Shown: positions 39,201 through 47,754, numbered from the stretch's first letter. The stretch is DNA of 47,804 nt from Endotrypanum monterogeii (GCA_000333855.2 CM007319.1:7052-54855); one strand, 5' to 3'. Notes: generated from the sequence alone by a model not told the origin. Translations and numbers: made by a program.

Positions 39201-40684
39201 ATGCTCTACTACACCCTCTGATTGCTGGCATTGTTCAAAGAGAGACACAAAAGCAGCAACGCGACAACCTCGCCCACATCTCAACACTGCGATCTCGTGT
39301 TAATCGCCTAGAGAAAGATCTCAGGGATGCAGAGGAGCAGCTCAAGGGCGAGCGAGATGCGTCTCGGCAGCTGCGTCTGCAGCTTCGTCAGCTCCGTGCG
39401 GAGAAAGATCAAAAAGATGCAGAGCATGCAGAGCAACTTAGGTCTATGTACCACCAACGCGTGCGCGCTGAGCCGCAGAAAAACAAGCACGGCGGCGAAG
39501 CTACCAGGGCGTCCCATTCGGCCGTTACCCCTCTCGCCGAAGAGCTTCCGCCGGTCGCTTTGCAGGGCAGGGAGCATGAGCTTCGAGAGCAGCTGTCAGC
39601 TCTTGAGTCTAAAGTTCGTCAATACGACCAGGAACTAAAAGAAATGAAAGGAGTCCGCGCAGCAGCCGTGCCACCCGTGGATCCTGCGCATCTCTGTTCC
39701 CCTGCTGACATGCGAGTACATGTACAGGAGGTGCAACGGCTAGAGGGCGTAATCGACAGCCTTCGACGACGCCTCGAGGTAGATGTTCCGACTCGAGAAA
39801 ACTACCTGCAGCAACGCCTGGAGCACGCGAGCACTGTTCAGCAGCGGATGATAGCTGACATTGCCTCCCTCCGCAGCATCCCGGTAAGTGAGGTGATGTC
39901 TCTCTACGCTGTCCCCACCACGGCCGCTCAAAAGGCAGTAGACGAACTGAACATGCAATTGTTACAAAAGAGCAGTGAGGTTCTTGACCTCCGGTTCACT
40001 GTGGAGACCAAGGAGTTGCAGCTGAGTCGCATGCAACGCCACCTTGCTGACGTTCTGAAGGTGGACGCTGTAGCTTCGCATCGTCAGTCTGCATCGACTG
40101 CCGAGGTTGCAAGCGTCGAAGCTCTAAAGAACGTGATAGAAAACCTCAAGTTAGTGATTGCAAAGCTGCAGAGCGAAAATGCTAACCTTCGATCAGCCGA
40201 AGCGCACTCGGCCCAGTACGAGCGCCAAGCACGCGAGTTGAGTGAGTTGCAGAAGCGTGAGAAAGGTTTGCAGGCGCAGCTCCAAGATCTTTTCCGGCAG
40301 GTAATGGACGCGCGTGCCTCCTTCAGAGGAACCAGTGGTTCTCGTGAGTCACACGAAGAGCTCCATCGTCGCCTGGCGACTGAGCAGGCCGCAGTCGAGC
40401 AGTACCAGTTAGAGCTCCACAATCTCCGTCTTCAGCTTTCAAGCCCCAATCGTCGAGCTGTATACCCACTAGATCCCACTGAGAGCACTCCACAAGCGAT
40501 CTCAGCTTTCTCCGCAGGTCACTCCACAGTGCCTCTACCACCGCTCGAGTCTCGTCTGCCTCATCGCCAAGAGCGTCGTGGTAGAAATACAAGTTCCCTT
40601 ACCGAGTCGCAGCAGCGTCGCTTGAGCTTCACTCGATCGAGTGAAGCCGAATCCGGGGCTGCCGACCCCAACACATGTCTTTAA
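33293..40684 (+). CDS. Giant coiled-coil protein, CEP290-like candidate
   Basis: The 2463-residue protein is nearly all coiled coil with a disordered, Pro/Ser/Arg-rich tail (from about 2390). Its length is close to human CEP290, which links membrane to microtubules at the ciliary transition zone. By eye the N-terminus (MWDQIQRMPFQQLQDTDDF, then ISIAKLLKIVSSKALTEYE) follows the start of CEP290 (W-x-x-I-x-x-hydrophobic...L, then a helix ending in L-hydrophobic-K). NYESGDEGLYRLRQDL (about 417-432), followed by a LRERLNG / CKRVGVTEEE block, resembles the CEP290 YESG-x-x-GL...LRE(R)-x-G segment. A less coiled stretch around residues 1160-1240 (YRKYVEQMVSVVDYLRCVQR) falls where CEP290 has FKxxAxxKIxxLQ. 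A second linker lies near 1900-1970. Coiled coils attract false similarity, so orthology is only moderately supported. The gene itself is certain. Confidence 0.7.
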   Translation: MSEGQNEGLSSNEASPGMWDQIQRMPFQQLQDTDDFVYIKKVMSLVAHYVFLESDPNLCDSRYTISIAKLLKIVSSKALTEYEHLNGMLKEAKAEVENMRGAVKVHLSSKDEEIKALQGQLREPKTEPVSQVVPVELSKSEELTRLKTENDELAIQLRSIKRQYEELKQALASRSEDKIHINESYDKAQLEYRHLAARYKRLAERALKAEDMLQELRRKERGKKQGLNDELERLQEKVQFLQQENSTLVQSRDRAEELCEKREVEALRDMTELRRLTKDLLDEERAKNQSLRDEFLTAKQESDAHVEQLMRQHEVELSEKEEEITLLRRQLEKATNKPKSRFHSDSSISVDGSSSNLSVATTLPGASNEVTTGRAVSTGEQRRLERENDDLRVEVEQLELRIDALDEENRRLTRLIKNYESGDEGLYRLRQDLADHTRTVEVLQSENAQLRERLNGMEDSVTFNAALRELCKRVGVTEEEINSLRPQNATAYSEMDTLKEELSLLKEEVEWLEKERRHWMNKVRLQPLMDTKLRFELGLSSEQLKQLDKLVDQMKAGAVIVEDNDVNYKDKYFKELQARRADAEQFNEFVKERINEALKGAFVDLNNPDAAAAVSALREHIDVITTSSAVETAAQAQEKIDRLTRRLEELEQSEKIRVEEIAHLREQVIAGTAENEVICRERDQYREAIFGAAGVGAGQTEVTASVDVQTLGDFGELNLGTLSSAKWLTVANTLREQLRMKDGLIDSLSKELAAARERLDVVRAAEAELSRKAELNRKADASMQDQINVLTSLNEELTERCDALAKANKDLEGGLERLDRGTTKELLLKVVLLRRREATLLQRLRRALSSQEESAVAAKHVQSQMKNTLERLRGFLEGEETSTNAVLPRSTYGCSMEGEMLSFLDHAVRHVLQGRMFREDSRFLLHLKEVYQGMETSQEVLELRLDAKRLRHDLEERQEEVDALTAEVAGLRVMSTAFESARVSSTPDYTAAAVAKSEAEAATFKQKYTLTAKRLEAREKEIAQLENDLDSARVEVIEVRDHIRNILSEGAETREAPGASAPPAKVSATELLLLEKEIARLKTVNLGLLHHSLDLQSQTKSLEIELEAKQQESALLKNSANSQVVTSFVSAAIREHSALRRQSELALIQAKRFKMQLAATEANYHVVANEAMLYKMGAYRLYRKYVEQMVSVVDYLRCVQRASKGSLSPHQAEIVDRRLRKTLTDLSECFGRGKLLAMQLSDAQNAVGTLELQLSLLQMEDGPVKLDVLETRLQEARSRLRDHDRLMTECQEERQFLQAKLSRAEATNKDLNAEVARLEFGSVSVSPMNAEVLATLLELKESVFDKTVTPSLTIESGPTTASHRLSAGCADDSDFAIREYKNAIMRQTELTQQCSTLKKQLADADAERRRAEHLSAQLKEEALQAGERIAFAHRQLEEERQKTSQREARLLRAHEAQTEVARRATEHNIQCLQEMVHKKEEQISCLQEQLSAERRKHVEYELGEAVRMERLHEHMFRENTAMVERFKSAIDTVGDSMRLAGGGMDPNLLLPSTGSGVQEQLQLLTEETVRLRRELKEARESAIVLESQLGHQVQQQLSTLTAQAESSSAHLQAIPIHSTDALMSIIRNQTAMADSLRQREAQLTAELQREKEQRASMERKISEIQGQQVEQGGMLQLLSQVTSAGGVSDAPLVSELRAQNAALDQELHAMRQAVEEERAYARRFQMDAAEWKKHLDALQAQVSAQQSETERAQHLAALNEGLRVDLNNVKEQNEKLMMAATVLKQKLIDEAHQSGESARLHHQEIALAQRMGTLQQESTGHMRVLDHRIQAIQKELNERVEKEKSMLEKNVESQRLVYQLHQQLRVKDRELASLQEQLRLRKGTSSASRQQRITADTSSLQSRGTQVIAAREESPPKRDVENTLEDPRATVCASSAGVSPLPPRPSLNHHAPVLERVSTPPTLASISSQDALLHPLIAGIVQRETQKQQRDNLAHISTLRSRVNRLEKDLRDAEEQLKGERDASRQLRLQLRQLRAEKDQKDAEHAEQLRSMYHQRVRAEPQKNKHGGEATRASHSAVTPLAEELPPVALQGREHELREQLSALESKVRQYDQELKEMKGVRAAAVPPVDPAHLCSPADMRVHVQEVQRLEGVIDSLRRRLEVDVPTRENYLQQRLEHASTVQQRMIADIASLRSIPVSEVMSLYAVPTTAAQKAVDELNMQLLQKSSEVLDLRFTVETKELQLSRMQRHLADVLKVDAVASHRQSASTAEVASVEALKNVIENLKLVIAKLQSENANLRSAEAHSAQYERQARELSELQKREKGLQAQLQDLFRQVMDARASFRGTSGSRESHEELHRRLATEQAAVEQYQLELHNLRLQLSSPNRRAVYPLDPTESTPQAISAFSAGHSTVPLPPLESRLPHRQERRGRNTSSLTESQQRRLSFTRSSEAESGAADPNTCL

Positions 40685-40918
40685 TTTTGTCACCTGGGCG
40701 AACTGTAATTGAGGTCGCTTGTTACGATGCATACAAGAGAGTTCACCTACCCGATATCACCTATAGAAGTTGAAGTGTCCTGATAGCACTGACATTAGCA
40801 GGTGCACATGTTAATGTACTAGTCATACAGGCGTGGTAGAGAAGAGTGGGCGACCGCATCACAAATCCCCTGCCCGAACAACACATACACACATGCAGCG
40901 ATGGTGTTCCGATCAACG

Positions 40919-40950
40919 CACATATATATATGTATATATATACATACATT
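40919..40950. repeat. (TA)n microsatellite
   Basis: TA units interrupted by TGTATA and TACATA form short self-complementary stretches. Confidence 0.9.
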
Positions 40951-41589
40951 TCCTGTTTTTCCTGCTTCGGTGAACTAGTTCCATTTCCTGTGCACATACT
41001 GCTAACTGCACTTGCGCAAAGACTGCTGCACGATCCAAAAGTCTTCTGAATCGTCGAAAGCAAATCGGGCCTGCTGTACTTACCACTTGATTAGAAAAAA
41101 AAATTTCAAAAACACGTATATTCTCAGGGAAAGCAACATCGTCGTTGTGACTACGTTTGGGCCGCTCAGGAAAATGTTTCAGCCCATACTGGAGGCGGAT
41201 GATTGCACTCACTGCCCCACGTGAAGGGATTCCTTCAACATCCAAACATGTTACCAGAGTAAAATAATTACATACTTTTGGTGCACATACTTCGTCCACT
41301 TCGCTGTCTCGTTTTCCGCCTCTTTTCCCTTTCTGCTTTTCCTTTGTTTCCCAGCTGTTAATTGAGGCGAAGGGTTGTGCTTGCTCCTGTGCCACCACAT
41401 TTACGCTCACTAGCGCTCTGCTGGAACGGCTACTGCGTTCCTTCTGGCACTCATCAATCAGCTTGAGCTTCCAGGTTACCCTACAGGGGGCCACACAGGC
41501 CGATACACCTCTATTCCCCGAGAACACTCAATTTCGCTGCAAGTCTTGGTTTCTCTTCCGTTACTGCGTTCCGCTTTCCATTTTCCACT

Positions 41590-41613
41590 GCTTTTTTTTT
41601 TGGTATATCTCAG
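41590..41613 (+). promoter_or_regulatory. Predicted trans-splice acceptor for kish
   Basis: A run of ten T (41592-41601) is followed by GGTATATCTCAG, with AG at 41612-41613. The ATG at 41655 follows after about 41 bases. This rules out the longer frame that would add 64 residues. Confidence 0.7.
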
Positions 41614-41654
41614 CTCGTCGCCTCCATCACGTAGAGGCGGGACCGGCAGCTCCG

Positions 41655-41876
41655 ATGAGCGCTCTCTTTGATTTTGAAACGGTCCTGCACGTCTTACTGC
41701 TGATCGTCTGCACTGCCACTTACCTTCGGCAGTTTAGACCCACACTGTATCACCGCGATAGTCTTGAGTTGTACAAAAAGTTCCTTTACAAATGTAGTGT
41801 GGTGGGGGATCGCCTTTCTCCCTGGGTCTCGATTAGCTGTCTTATCCTTGCGTTCCGTGTGATTTTTGTGTATTGA
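41655..41876 (+). CDS. TMEM167: Protein kish (TMEM167 family), secretory pathway
   Basis: The 73-residue protein matches kish over its full length. It has MSALFDFETVLHVLLLIVCT (kish: MSAIFNFQSLLTVILLLICT), a Y-[IL]-R-x-[LF]-x-P-[ST]-L segment, a KCSVVGDRLSPW segment (kish: KC-x-x-[IV]-GER-x-SP[YW]), and a second membrane span VSISCLILAFRVIFV. Kish is a small two-pass Golgi/ER membrane protein needed for constitutive secretion in animal cells; its molecular role is poorly known. Length is exactly the family size. The longer upstream frame is excluded by the splice acceptor. Confidence 0.93.
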   Translation: MSALFDFETVLHVLLLIVCTATYLRQFRPTLYHRDSLELYKKFLYKCSVVGDRLSPWVSISCLILAFRVIFVY

Positions 41877-42918
41877 GACGACGAAGCAACGCCGATCAGT
41901 GCGGTTATCGTCCATCTCACCCTCTCCAAAAGGTAAAACAATAAAGTGTCAACATGTGGTGATGGCCGGAAGGGTTTGTGTTTAACCTGTCAATAATAAT
42001 AATAATAATTATCACAGTGGGCACGTTCACCACAGCTGTACACGTCGTTTTTGGGGATACACCACCTTTACCTAGGGACATCATATCAAAACCTCATTTT
42101 CCATACATGGAAGGCATCGTGCCAAGTTATGTTCGCCGCGCCTTGCTCTCGTAAAATACTCCGTCCGCTTTAAGCATCCTCGATTTTTCCACTTTCTTCT
42201 TTTGCAATCTCACACGCACCCTATCATTGGTAGCTCCGCTGCCCGACACGTCTATCCCCACTAGCTGAAGTGGCGGAAAGGGATCGCGGTGTTTTTCCTA
42301 CACAGATTTGCACCCACGCACGCAAATATATATACTATTTCAGAGGCAGGCGAGGGTAGCGCTCTCATATCGATCAGGTGTTTTTTTTTCTCGCTTTCAC
42401 AGTGTCCATACGAGGGAAACGTAAAAAAAAAACGTCCAGTGCGCTCACCCAACTTCATCCAAGATATCGCTAGCACACGTCACATTCCACGGCTTGAAAC
42501 ATAACCTCCCCCCCTCCCCCCCCCCCACCACACACACTTACACCTGCTGCTGCTCTGCGTCTACCGTTTTCGATATATATTTTCGTTGTATGACATTTTG
42601 GTGTCCCTAGTCACTGAGACCTTAGTATTCCCCCTTGCCGCATAGTGCGCCTTCCGACTCCCACTCAACCGTAGATATTCCATTTCTTTCCCCCCACCTC
42701 AGTGTCGCTGATAATTCACTGGGGACTGAAGGTGCACGAGGCCCCTCGTTGGTAGCCCTTCTTTCTTAGCCTAGTCTTAGTCCTAGTTGTAGGAGTTAGC
42801 AGTCTCTTAGCCCATCTTCGTTTCTACACCATCTGCTCTGGGGTGCGTCTGCTCGGGCTCCACTTACTGAGCAAAGCCTTCTCTCTCCCATTCTTTGGCA
42901 CGTTGTGCAGTGACCCAA
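41877..42918. other. Intergenic, no gene seen
   Basis: It contains an (AAT)n repeat (41992-42010), a C-rich run (42505-42527) and pyrimidine-rich stretches with several possible acceptors (AG at 42701-42702, 42768-42769 and 42909-42910) before the NDUFA5-like ATG. Confidence 0.6.
41992..42010. repeat. (AAT)n microsatellite
   Basis: Six tandem AAT units lie in the 3' UTR region of kish. Confidence 0.9.
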
Positions 42919-43710
42919 ATGTTTTCCTCTCGATCTTTTCTGGGTGTGTTTGGCTGCACCACACGACTCCTCACCATCAGTGATGAGTACATTCCGCGTG
43001 CCTTTCCGGTGAAATCAACCACAGGTCTCGCCGGTGTGGCTGTCGAGCCGCTGTGGAAACCAAAGCTGCTTGCAGCTGCCTCTGAGCTCCAGGCGTTTCT
43101 GCACACATCCGACATCCCTCCCGAGTCCACATATTACAATGTGACGATGACGTTAGTGAAGCGCATCAACTACGGTATCAAGGAGTGTCAAGATGACTGG
43201 TGCACGTTAGAAAAGAAGTTCTTCTGGGGTTGGCCAGTCGAGTACATCTTGCAGGTGACGTGGCGTGAGCTAGAGACGGCGCAAAAGTGGAATGAATGGC
43301 GCTTTTGGGAGTTAGACCCGGAGCAGGTAAAGCGGGTAGCTCGCGAAGACCAGGGTGTAGGCAAAGAGGGATTGGGCTACAATACACCTTGGGAACAGGT
43401 CGTGCGCGAAGACTTTGATAAGCGCAAGAAGGCACTTACGCAGGAGGAGATGGCTGAGCTCAAACGCATGGACACGGAGCGAATGGCGCGTGAGACGGCG
43501 GCGTACAAGGAGCGAAAAGACCGCATCCGCGACGACTTGGAAAAAGCACGTGGCGACATGCTCAAAAAATTTCTAAACAAGCGGTATGCTGTAGACAAAG
43601 ACCTCATGCGGATGCAACCTGGGAAGGCGTACTCCGGGAAGAGCGCTGACGATCTTATTCTGGAACTGCGTGCCTCTGTAAAACAAACCCCTCCACCAGC
43701 TCAAAAGTGA
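42919..43710 (+). CDS. NDUFA5: NDUFA5-like complex I subunit with C-terminal extension
   Basis: NDUFA5 (B13) is an accessory subunit on the matrix arm of NADH dehydrogenase. The 263-residue product has an Arg/Ser presequence-like start (MFSSRSFLGVFGCTTR). The family domain follows at about residues 32-135: KSTTGLAGVAVEP (family TTGL-x-G-[LI]-x-V), a helical stretch with IPPESTYYNVTMTLVKRI (family P-x-x-[AST]-x-Y...E), LEKKFFWGWPVEYILQVTWRE (family [VI]E-x-x-[LI]-x-x-G-x-[VI]EE[LVI]I-x-Q-A-x-x-E), and WNEWRFWE (family E-W-x-[PL]WE). Human NDUFA5 stops there, but this protein continues for about 125 charged coiled-coil residues. The frame extends eight codons upstream only to a TTG, so the ATG at 42919 is used. 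Trypanosomatids retain nuclear complex I subunits, so the assignment is consistent. Confidence 0.85.
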   Translation: MFSSRSFLGVFGCTTRLLTISDEYIPRAFPVKSTTGLAGVAVEPLWKPKLLAAASELQAFLHTSDIPPESTYYNVTMTLVKRINYGIKECQDDWCTLEKKFFWGWPVEYILQVTWRELETAQKWNEWRFWELDPEQVKRVAREDQGVGKEGLGYNTPWEQVVREDFDKRKKALTQEEMAELKRMDTERMARETAAYKERKDRIRDDLEKARGDMLKKFLNKRYAVDKDLMRMQPGKAYSGKSADDLILELRASVKQTPPPAQK

Positions 43711-44414
43711 GCAGTTGCTGCTCGTTGGCAGTGCCGCACAAGAAGTCTGCGGCGGGGTTGTGTTAGAACATGCACAAGCATGGCTACACGGTTCGCTGCA
43801 GCTACTCTATGACTCTCGCTCAATGAGGGGGTTTGGGTCGTGCTTGCCAATGGTGCACCGTAGTGTCCCGTTGGCCTTCAAGTGCGCGCTATCGTGTCGT
43901 TGGATCAGCATATTCTTGTAGATTGTTCCGTATACTTTGAGCCGTTCACCCTCTACTTCTCGGTTATTTCTTAGAAGCAGCTGCAGCGCCTATTTCAAAA
44001 AAAAGGAATACCATTGTCTCTCTCACACATACTCGTACACACATACACAATGTTCTCGCATCTCCTTTTCAGTGCAATGGATGTGTGCAGGCACACCTCC
44101 TCACCCGTGTCCTTCGAACTGTATCGTACTGCGAAGGGAGTGTAAGCGAGGAGGATGACGGAATTCTTCTCTTGGATCGTCACCCCGCTATGGGGTCCTT
44201 TCAATGGTCACGTACGTCGTGGGCATTCAGGAAGAAAAAGTGCGTGGCTCTGTCTTGGCCGTCCACAGGAAAAAAAAAGACGCCAGCCTAAGAGCTTATT
44301 TTGCGTCGTAGATCTGAGTGATGGTCAGCGCTACACCTGCTCGAAGCTCCCTTTATCTACTTGGTTGTTGAGGTGCATTTCCCTTTTCTTTCTTTTCTCC
44401 CAGAGACACGTGAA

Positions 44415-44434
44415 TACACACACACACACACACA
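44415..44434. repeat. (AC)n microsatellite
   Basis: About ten CA units. Confidence 0.9.
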
Positions 44435-44468
44435 GGACAACGAAAACATAGACATTGTACCTTCTTAT

Positions 44469-44469
<1 letters not shown>

Positions 44470-44502
<33 letters not shown>
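44470..44502. repeat. (TA)n microsatellite
   Basis: About sixteen uninterrupted TA units. Confidence 0.95.
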
Positions 44503-44504
<2 letters not shown>

Positions 44505-44650
44505 TTACGCTTCTAGATTGAGTACACCTATCCACTCTCTATTTGCATTGCGGACGTGCTGCACAACCAAGTCTTTGGGGTTTCGTCTCGGAATCGCCTT
44601 CTCAACTTCACGAGCAATTCATCACACACCGCAACGTAATAAACACCCCA

Positions 44651-44678
44651 CATATATATATATATATATATATATATT
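44651..44678. repeat. (TA)n microsatellite
   Basis: About fourteen TA units lie about 65 bases upstream of the J-like gene, next to its only nearby AG (44695-44700). Confidence 0.95.
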
Positions 44679-44744
44679 AATTATTGTTATTTCTAGACAG
44701 CACCCACAAACGCTGATCTTGGTGTTTCCCTAATCGACGGCACG

Positions 44745-45830
44745 ATGCCCTTCTCAGTCCACGCAAGAGACTTTGATATGCTGTCATCGGTCTACTCGCC
44801 GCTTAGGGCGACGGGGAATACCTCCGGGAATGTCAACGCAAAGGAAAGCACCTGTGGAGATTTCTACCAGAATGCAAAGCGCTCATGTAGTTCTCACTAT
44901 ACACACGTTCACCAGTTTGCTGAACTGTGTCCCGAGGCACAGATGAAGCTACCTGAAGGTGTCCCAGTGGAATGTTTCTCTTCGAATTTCTTCGACGCTT
45001 CTCATTCACGGGACGATGCGCCATTTCCATCGATTCCCGCGTTACCGAAGACGCTGATGGCAAGGTGCGGGCACTTCAAGCCTATCCAAACTGGTGTGCT
45101 GGGGGAGCGCACCGTTTCCTCGCGTCGCCCACTCCCTTCAGGAAATCTTCGCCAGTCGGTGGCGCCGCACCTTGGTCTACAGCAGCCGTTGCTTGACGCC
45201 GCCTCCTTCTCGAGTCGCACCTCGAGCAGCGTCGAAACTCTCAACCTAAGTGAAAAACACTTCAAAAAGGGCTCCTCGCCCCCCGCCAGTGCTGCTTCCA
45301 CAGGCATAGAAGCTGCGGTCCAGATGCATCTGCCTCCACGATGCTGCTATCCGCATCGTACCTTTCCAGGCACCTACTACGATGTTCTGGGGCTCCCTTG
45401 TGACGCACCACACAGTGATATTATTGCCAAATACCGTGCTTGGCAGGAAGGAGGCTTTAAGCGCATGCGTCAGAAGGATCCAGCTGGCGCGGAGACGGTC
45501 GATCGCATAGTTGTAGAGGCGCGTAATGTTCTGGGCAACCCTGTATTGCGTGCAGCCTACAATCAGCACCTGCCTTCTGCACCGATGAAGCATCAGCTGT
45601 GGGCGACTGCGTCGTGCGGCGCCGGAGTGACAAGCAAGAGCACGACTCCAAGCAAGCATCGTACCCAGGGGCTGTCTTCCACGACATCCTCAACATTTGA
45701 CATGCACCATAAACTAGACGAATCCCACAGATTTCATGGGCATTGTCGTAGCGACTCGAGCGTCCACGTTGACAATGCGGCGCTCATGATGACCTTATCT
45801 AGTCTGCATAGTGGAGAGAGCATTTGGTAG
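44745..45830 (+). CDS. J-domain-like protein lacking the HPD motif
   Basis: The 361-residue product has a long disordered N-terminus rich in Ser, His and Pro, and one DnaJ-like domain at about residues 209-276. That domain has GTYYDVLGLPCDAPHSDIIA as helix I and start of helix II, and VEARNVLGNPVLRAAYNQHL as helix III to IV (family: AY-x-VL-x-[DN]-x-x-x-R-x-x-YD). The HPD tripeptide that stimulates Hsp70 is absent: the helix II-III loop reads AWQEGGFKRMRQKDP. It is therefore a J-like protein, probably a binding or scaffold module without normal Hsp70 co-chaperone activity. The C-terminal 85 residues are Ser/Thr/His-rich and disordered. It is the last recognisable gene of the rightward array. 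Confidence 0.78.
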   Translation: MPFSVHARDFDMLSSVYSPLRATGNTSGNVNAKESTCGDFYQNAKRSCSSHYTHVHQFAELCPEAQMKLPEGVPVECFSSNFFDASHSRDDAPFPSIPALPKTLMARCGHFKPIQTGVLGERTVSSRRPLPSGNLRQSVAPHLGLQQPLLDAASFSSRTSSSVETLNLSEKHFKKGSSPPASAASTGIEAAVQMHLPPRCCYPHRTFPGTYYDVLGLPCDAPHSDIIAKYRAWQEGGFKRMRQKDPAGAETVDRIVVEARNVLGNPVLRAAYNQHLPSAPMKHQLWATASCGAGVTSKSTTPSKHRTQGLSSTTSSTFDMHHKLDESHRFHGHCRSDSSVHVDNAALMMTLSSLHSGESIW

Positions 45831-47231
45831 GAAAGCGAGTTTCTCCCAGCGAGAGAGTGCTCCGATCCCGATATTCTCCTTACGCCTCCCCATCTGTGTG
45901 TATCGCGTGCGAGCTCATTTTTCCCGCTGCATCTTTCTGGGGGCGAAGCATAGTGTGAAACGAGTATGCATCGCGTTTCTGTACAGTGATGTAGAGTGAG
46001 TCGCGTAGACAGTATTCCTCGAACAGAGAATTCAAACTCTTTTGAGCTCAACCGCTATTTTCTGGATGATGTGTCATCAAAATTTGATCACGTTCATCTC
46101 CCCGGCTCTACGCGCAATTAATTTAGTCAGATTTTTTTCTCTTTAACACACGTCTTTCTCAAGACGGAGTCTTCCTCTCCTCTCCCCGCCCCCCTTTTTT
46201 TTTGTGTGTGTGCATACAAGTGTTGTGTATCTCACAGAGCCATTTTATGTTACGTTGGCACGTTTGTTGCTTTGGTTCACCTTTATGGAAAATTCCTGTG
46301 TCTTTTCTGTCATTTCACATTTTGTGCACCACCAACAATTAATTTCCTTATTTTTTTTTTTTTGAGTTGTGAGATACGGCTTCTTCATCTCCGCAGAGAT
46401 ACATCTTCTTTCAAACCATCTCTTTTTTTTTTCTATTTTATGTATGGCACTTTGAAAGATTTCTTCCTTGTACATCTACAGGCACGCATTCACTTGTCGA
46501 TGCTTCCAAATCATTTCCTGTTTCGCACACCGTATCGCTCCACTCCTCATTTCACATGATTTTTTCTAGAGTATTCACCTTTTTTTTTCCTTACGCAAGC
46601 TGCCACTTGAGACCGCTTGATGTTTGTGCATCTCTTCTTCTTTTTAATGTTTCTTTTTTCTGTTTTTTTTTTTGCGGTGGGAAGGGACGTGGGATACAAC
46701 TCTTCCACTTTTTATTTTACATTTCATTTCTACCCGACTGGCTTCACCATCCTGTCCCATTTGTTTGTGCAGGCACACGCGCCTTTGTCAGCATCTTCCT
46801 TTGTAAATCGGCCTCGACGCTCGCTCTTGTCTGATATCCGTCTCTTTTGCTGAAATGTTGTGTGTATGTGTCTGTATGTGTGTTTGTTCAGGCCAGAGCA
46901 ATTCTTGCGCTTTGTTTTCTGAGCGCCGTCAGTTGCGCTACTCTGACTTTTATCTTGCACACCGTCGCAAGCGCATTTCTTGCCTTTGAGCTATCGGTTG
47001 CTCAGGAATACGATATCGCTTCTTTATTTCTGTCTCATCGTGTGTGTGTGTGTCGATGCATGAACACTCTCTAGATATTTTTCGCTGTCTGCAGGCCTAA
47101 TGGCACGAAATACCTCACTGTAAAATACCCGCAGACCCCACTACACTGCCTTGTAAAAAAAAGAAAACAATTGCCCTCCGCCACCCACTCAACTTTCCAC
47201 CCATTCCCATCGCCAAGCCACTCCTGGTGGT
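45831..47231. other. Gene-free pyrimidine-rich tail of the right array
   Basis: The plus strand is strongly T/C-rich (46120-46210, 46345-46440, 46570-46700) with GT runs near 46205 and 47040. This fits untranslated or intergenic sequence on the coding strand, possibly with several unused acceptors. Short frames have no recognisable features. Confidence 0.6.
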
Positions 47232-47570
47232 GACGAGGTCAAGCTCCGACAACGTAGAGGCGGGTCTGATGAGTTTATCGATGCGCCTGTCGGCGGCCAT
47301 ATATTGGATGGCGCTGCGTGGGTGCGAGTGTATGCACCGTTTGTATGCGTGACAAAGCGTGGGGACGAGTCGCATACATTTCTCATAGCTCACACTGTGC
47401 GCTGGAAGGAAAGCCCGTGTCACACTGCAAGAGGGACGTCTGTGTGTGTGGGTGGGCGCTGCGCGACGTGGTGACGCCCTGGGGCGTAATGGGAGTTGTG
47501 GCGAGGCGGCCTGCGAAGCGGCAGTGCACCCAAGGTGTGAGGCGGGGGCTGTGTCCCGACAACGGTGCCA
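47232..47570 (-). repeat. Right arm of the inverted repeat pair
   Basis: This is the reverse complement of positions 21-359, with about 309 bases (47232-47540) differing at only two sites that I could find. The match stops abruptly on the inner side (47231) and fades on the outer side past about 47545. It carries no credible gene. Confidence 0.9.
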
Positions 47571-47754
47571 GTGTTGCAGCACGCGGTCTCTGTGTGTATG
47601 TGTGTATGTCAGGCGGAGAGCTTGGTGGGTGGCTGAGCTGATGTGCCGCACGACATAGGTGACACGTTGGAGACAGAGCAGTTTTTTCCATTTCCTGTAC
47701 CACGTACCTAGCCGTGGCATACACTCAATGTCACACAGGTGCCCCCCTCCCCCC

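Larger units (their letters stand above)
40685..41654. other. Intergenic, 3' UTR of giant gene and 5' UTR of kish
   Basis: It contains a TA repeat at 40919-40950. A 204-codon minus-strand frame (40913-41527) runs antisense through it and ends in translated TA repeat; it is not accepted as a gene. Confidence 0.6.
43711..44744. other. Intergenic with clustered microsatellites
   Basis: It holds (AC)n at 44415-44434 and (TA)n at 44470-44502 and 44651-44678. Short frames on both strands across it are repeat translations. No gene seen. Confidence 0.6.

Noticed and set aside
40913..41527. 204-codon minus-strand open frame between the giant gene and kish
   Set aside because: It runs antisense to the array, ends in translated TA repeat, has no recognisable domain and overlaps the expected UTRs.
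41463..41654. 64-residue N-terminal extension of kish
   Set aside because: The kish family start aligns exactly with the ATG at 41655, and a strong T-run plus AG lies inside the extension.
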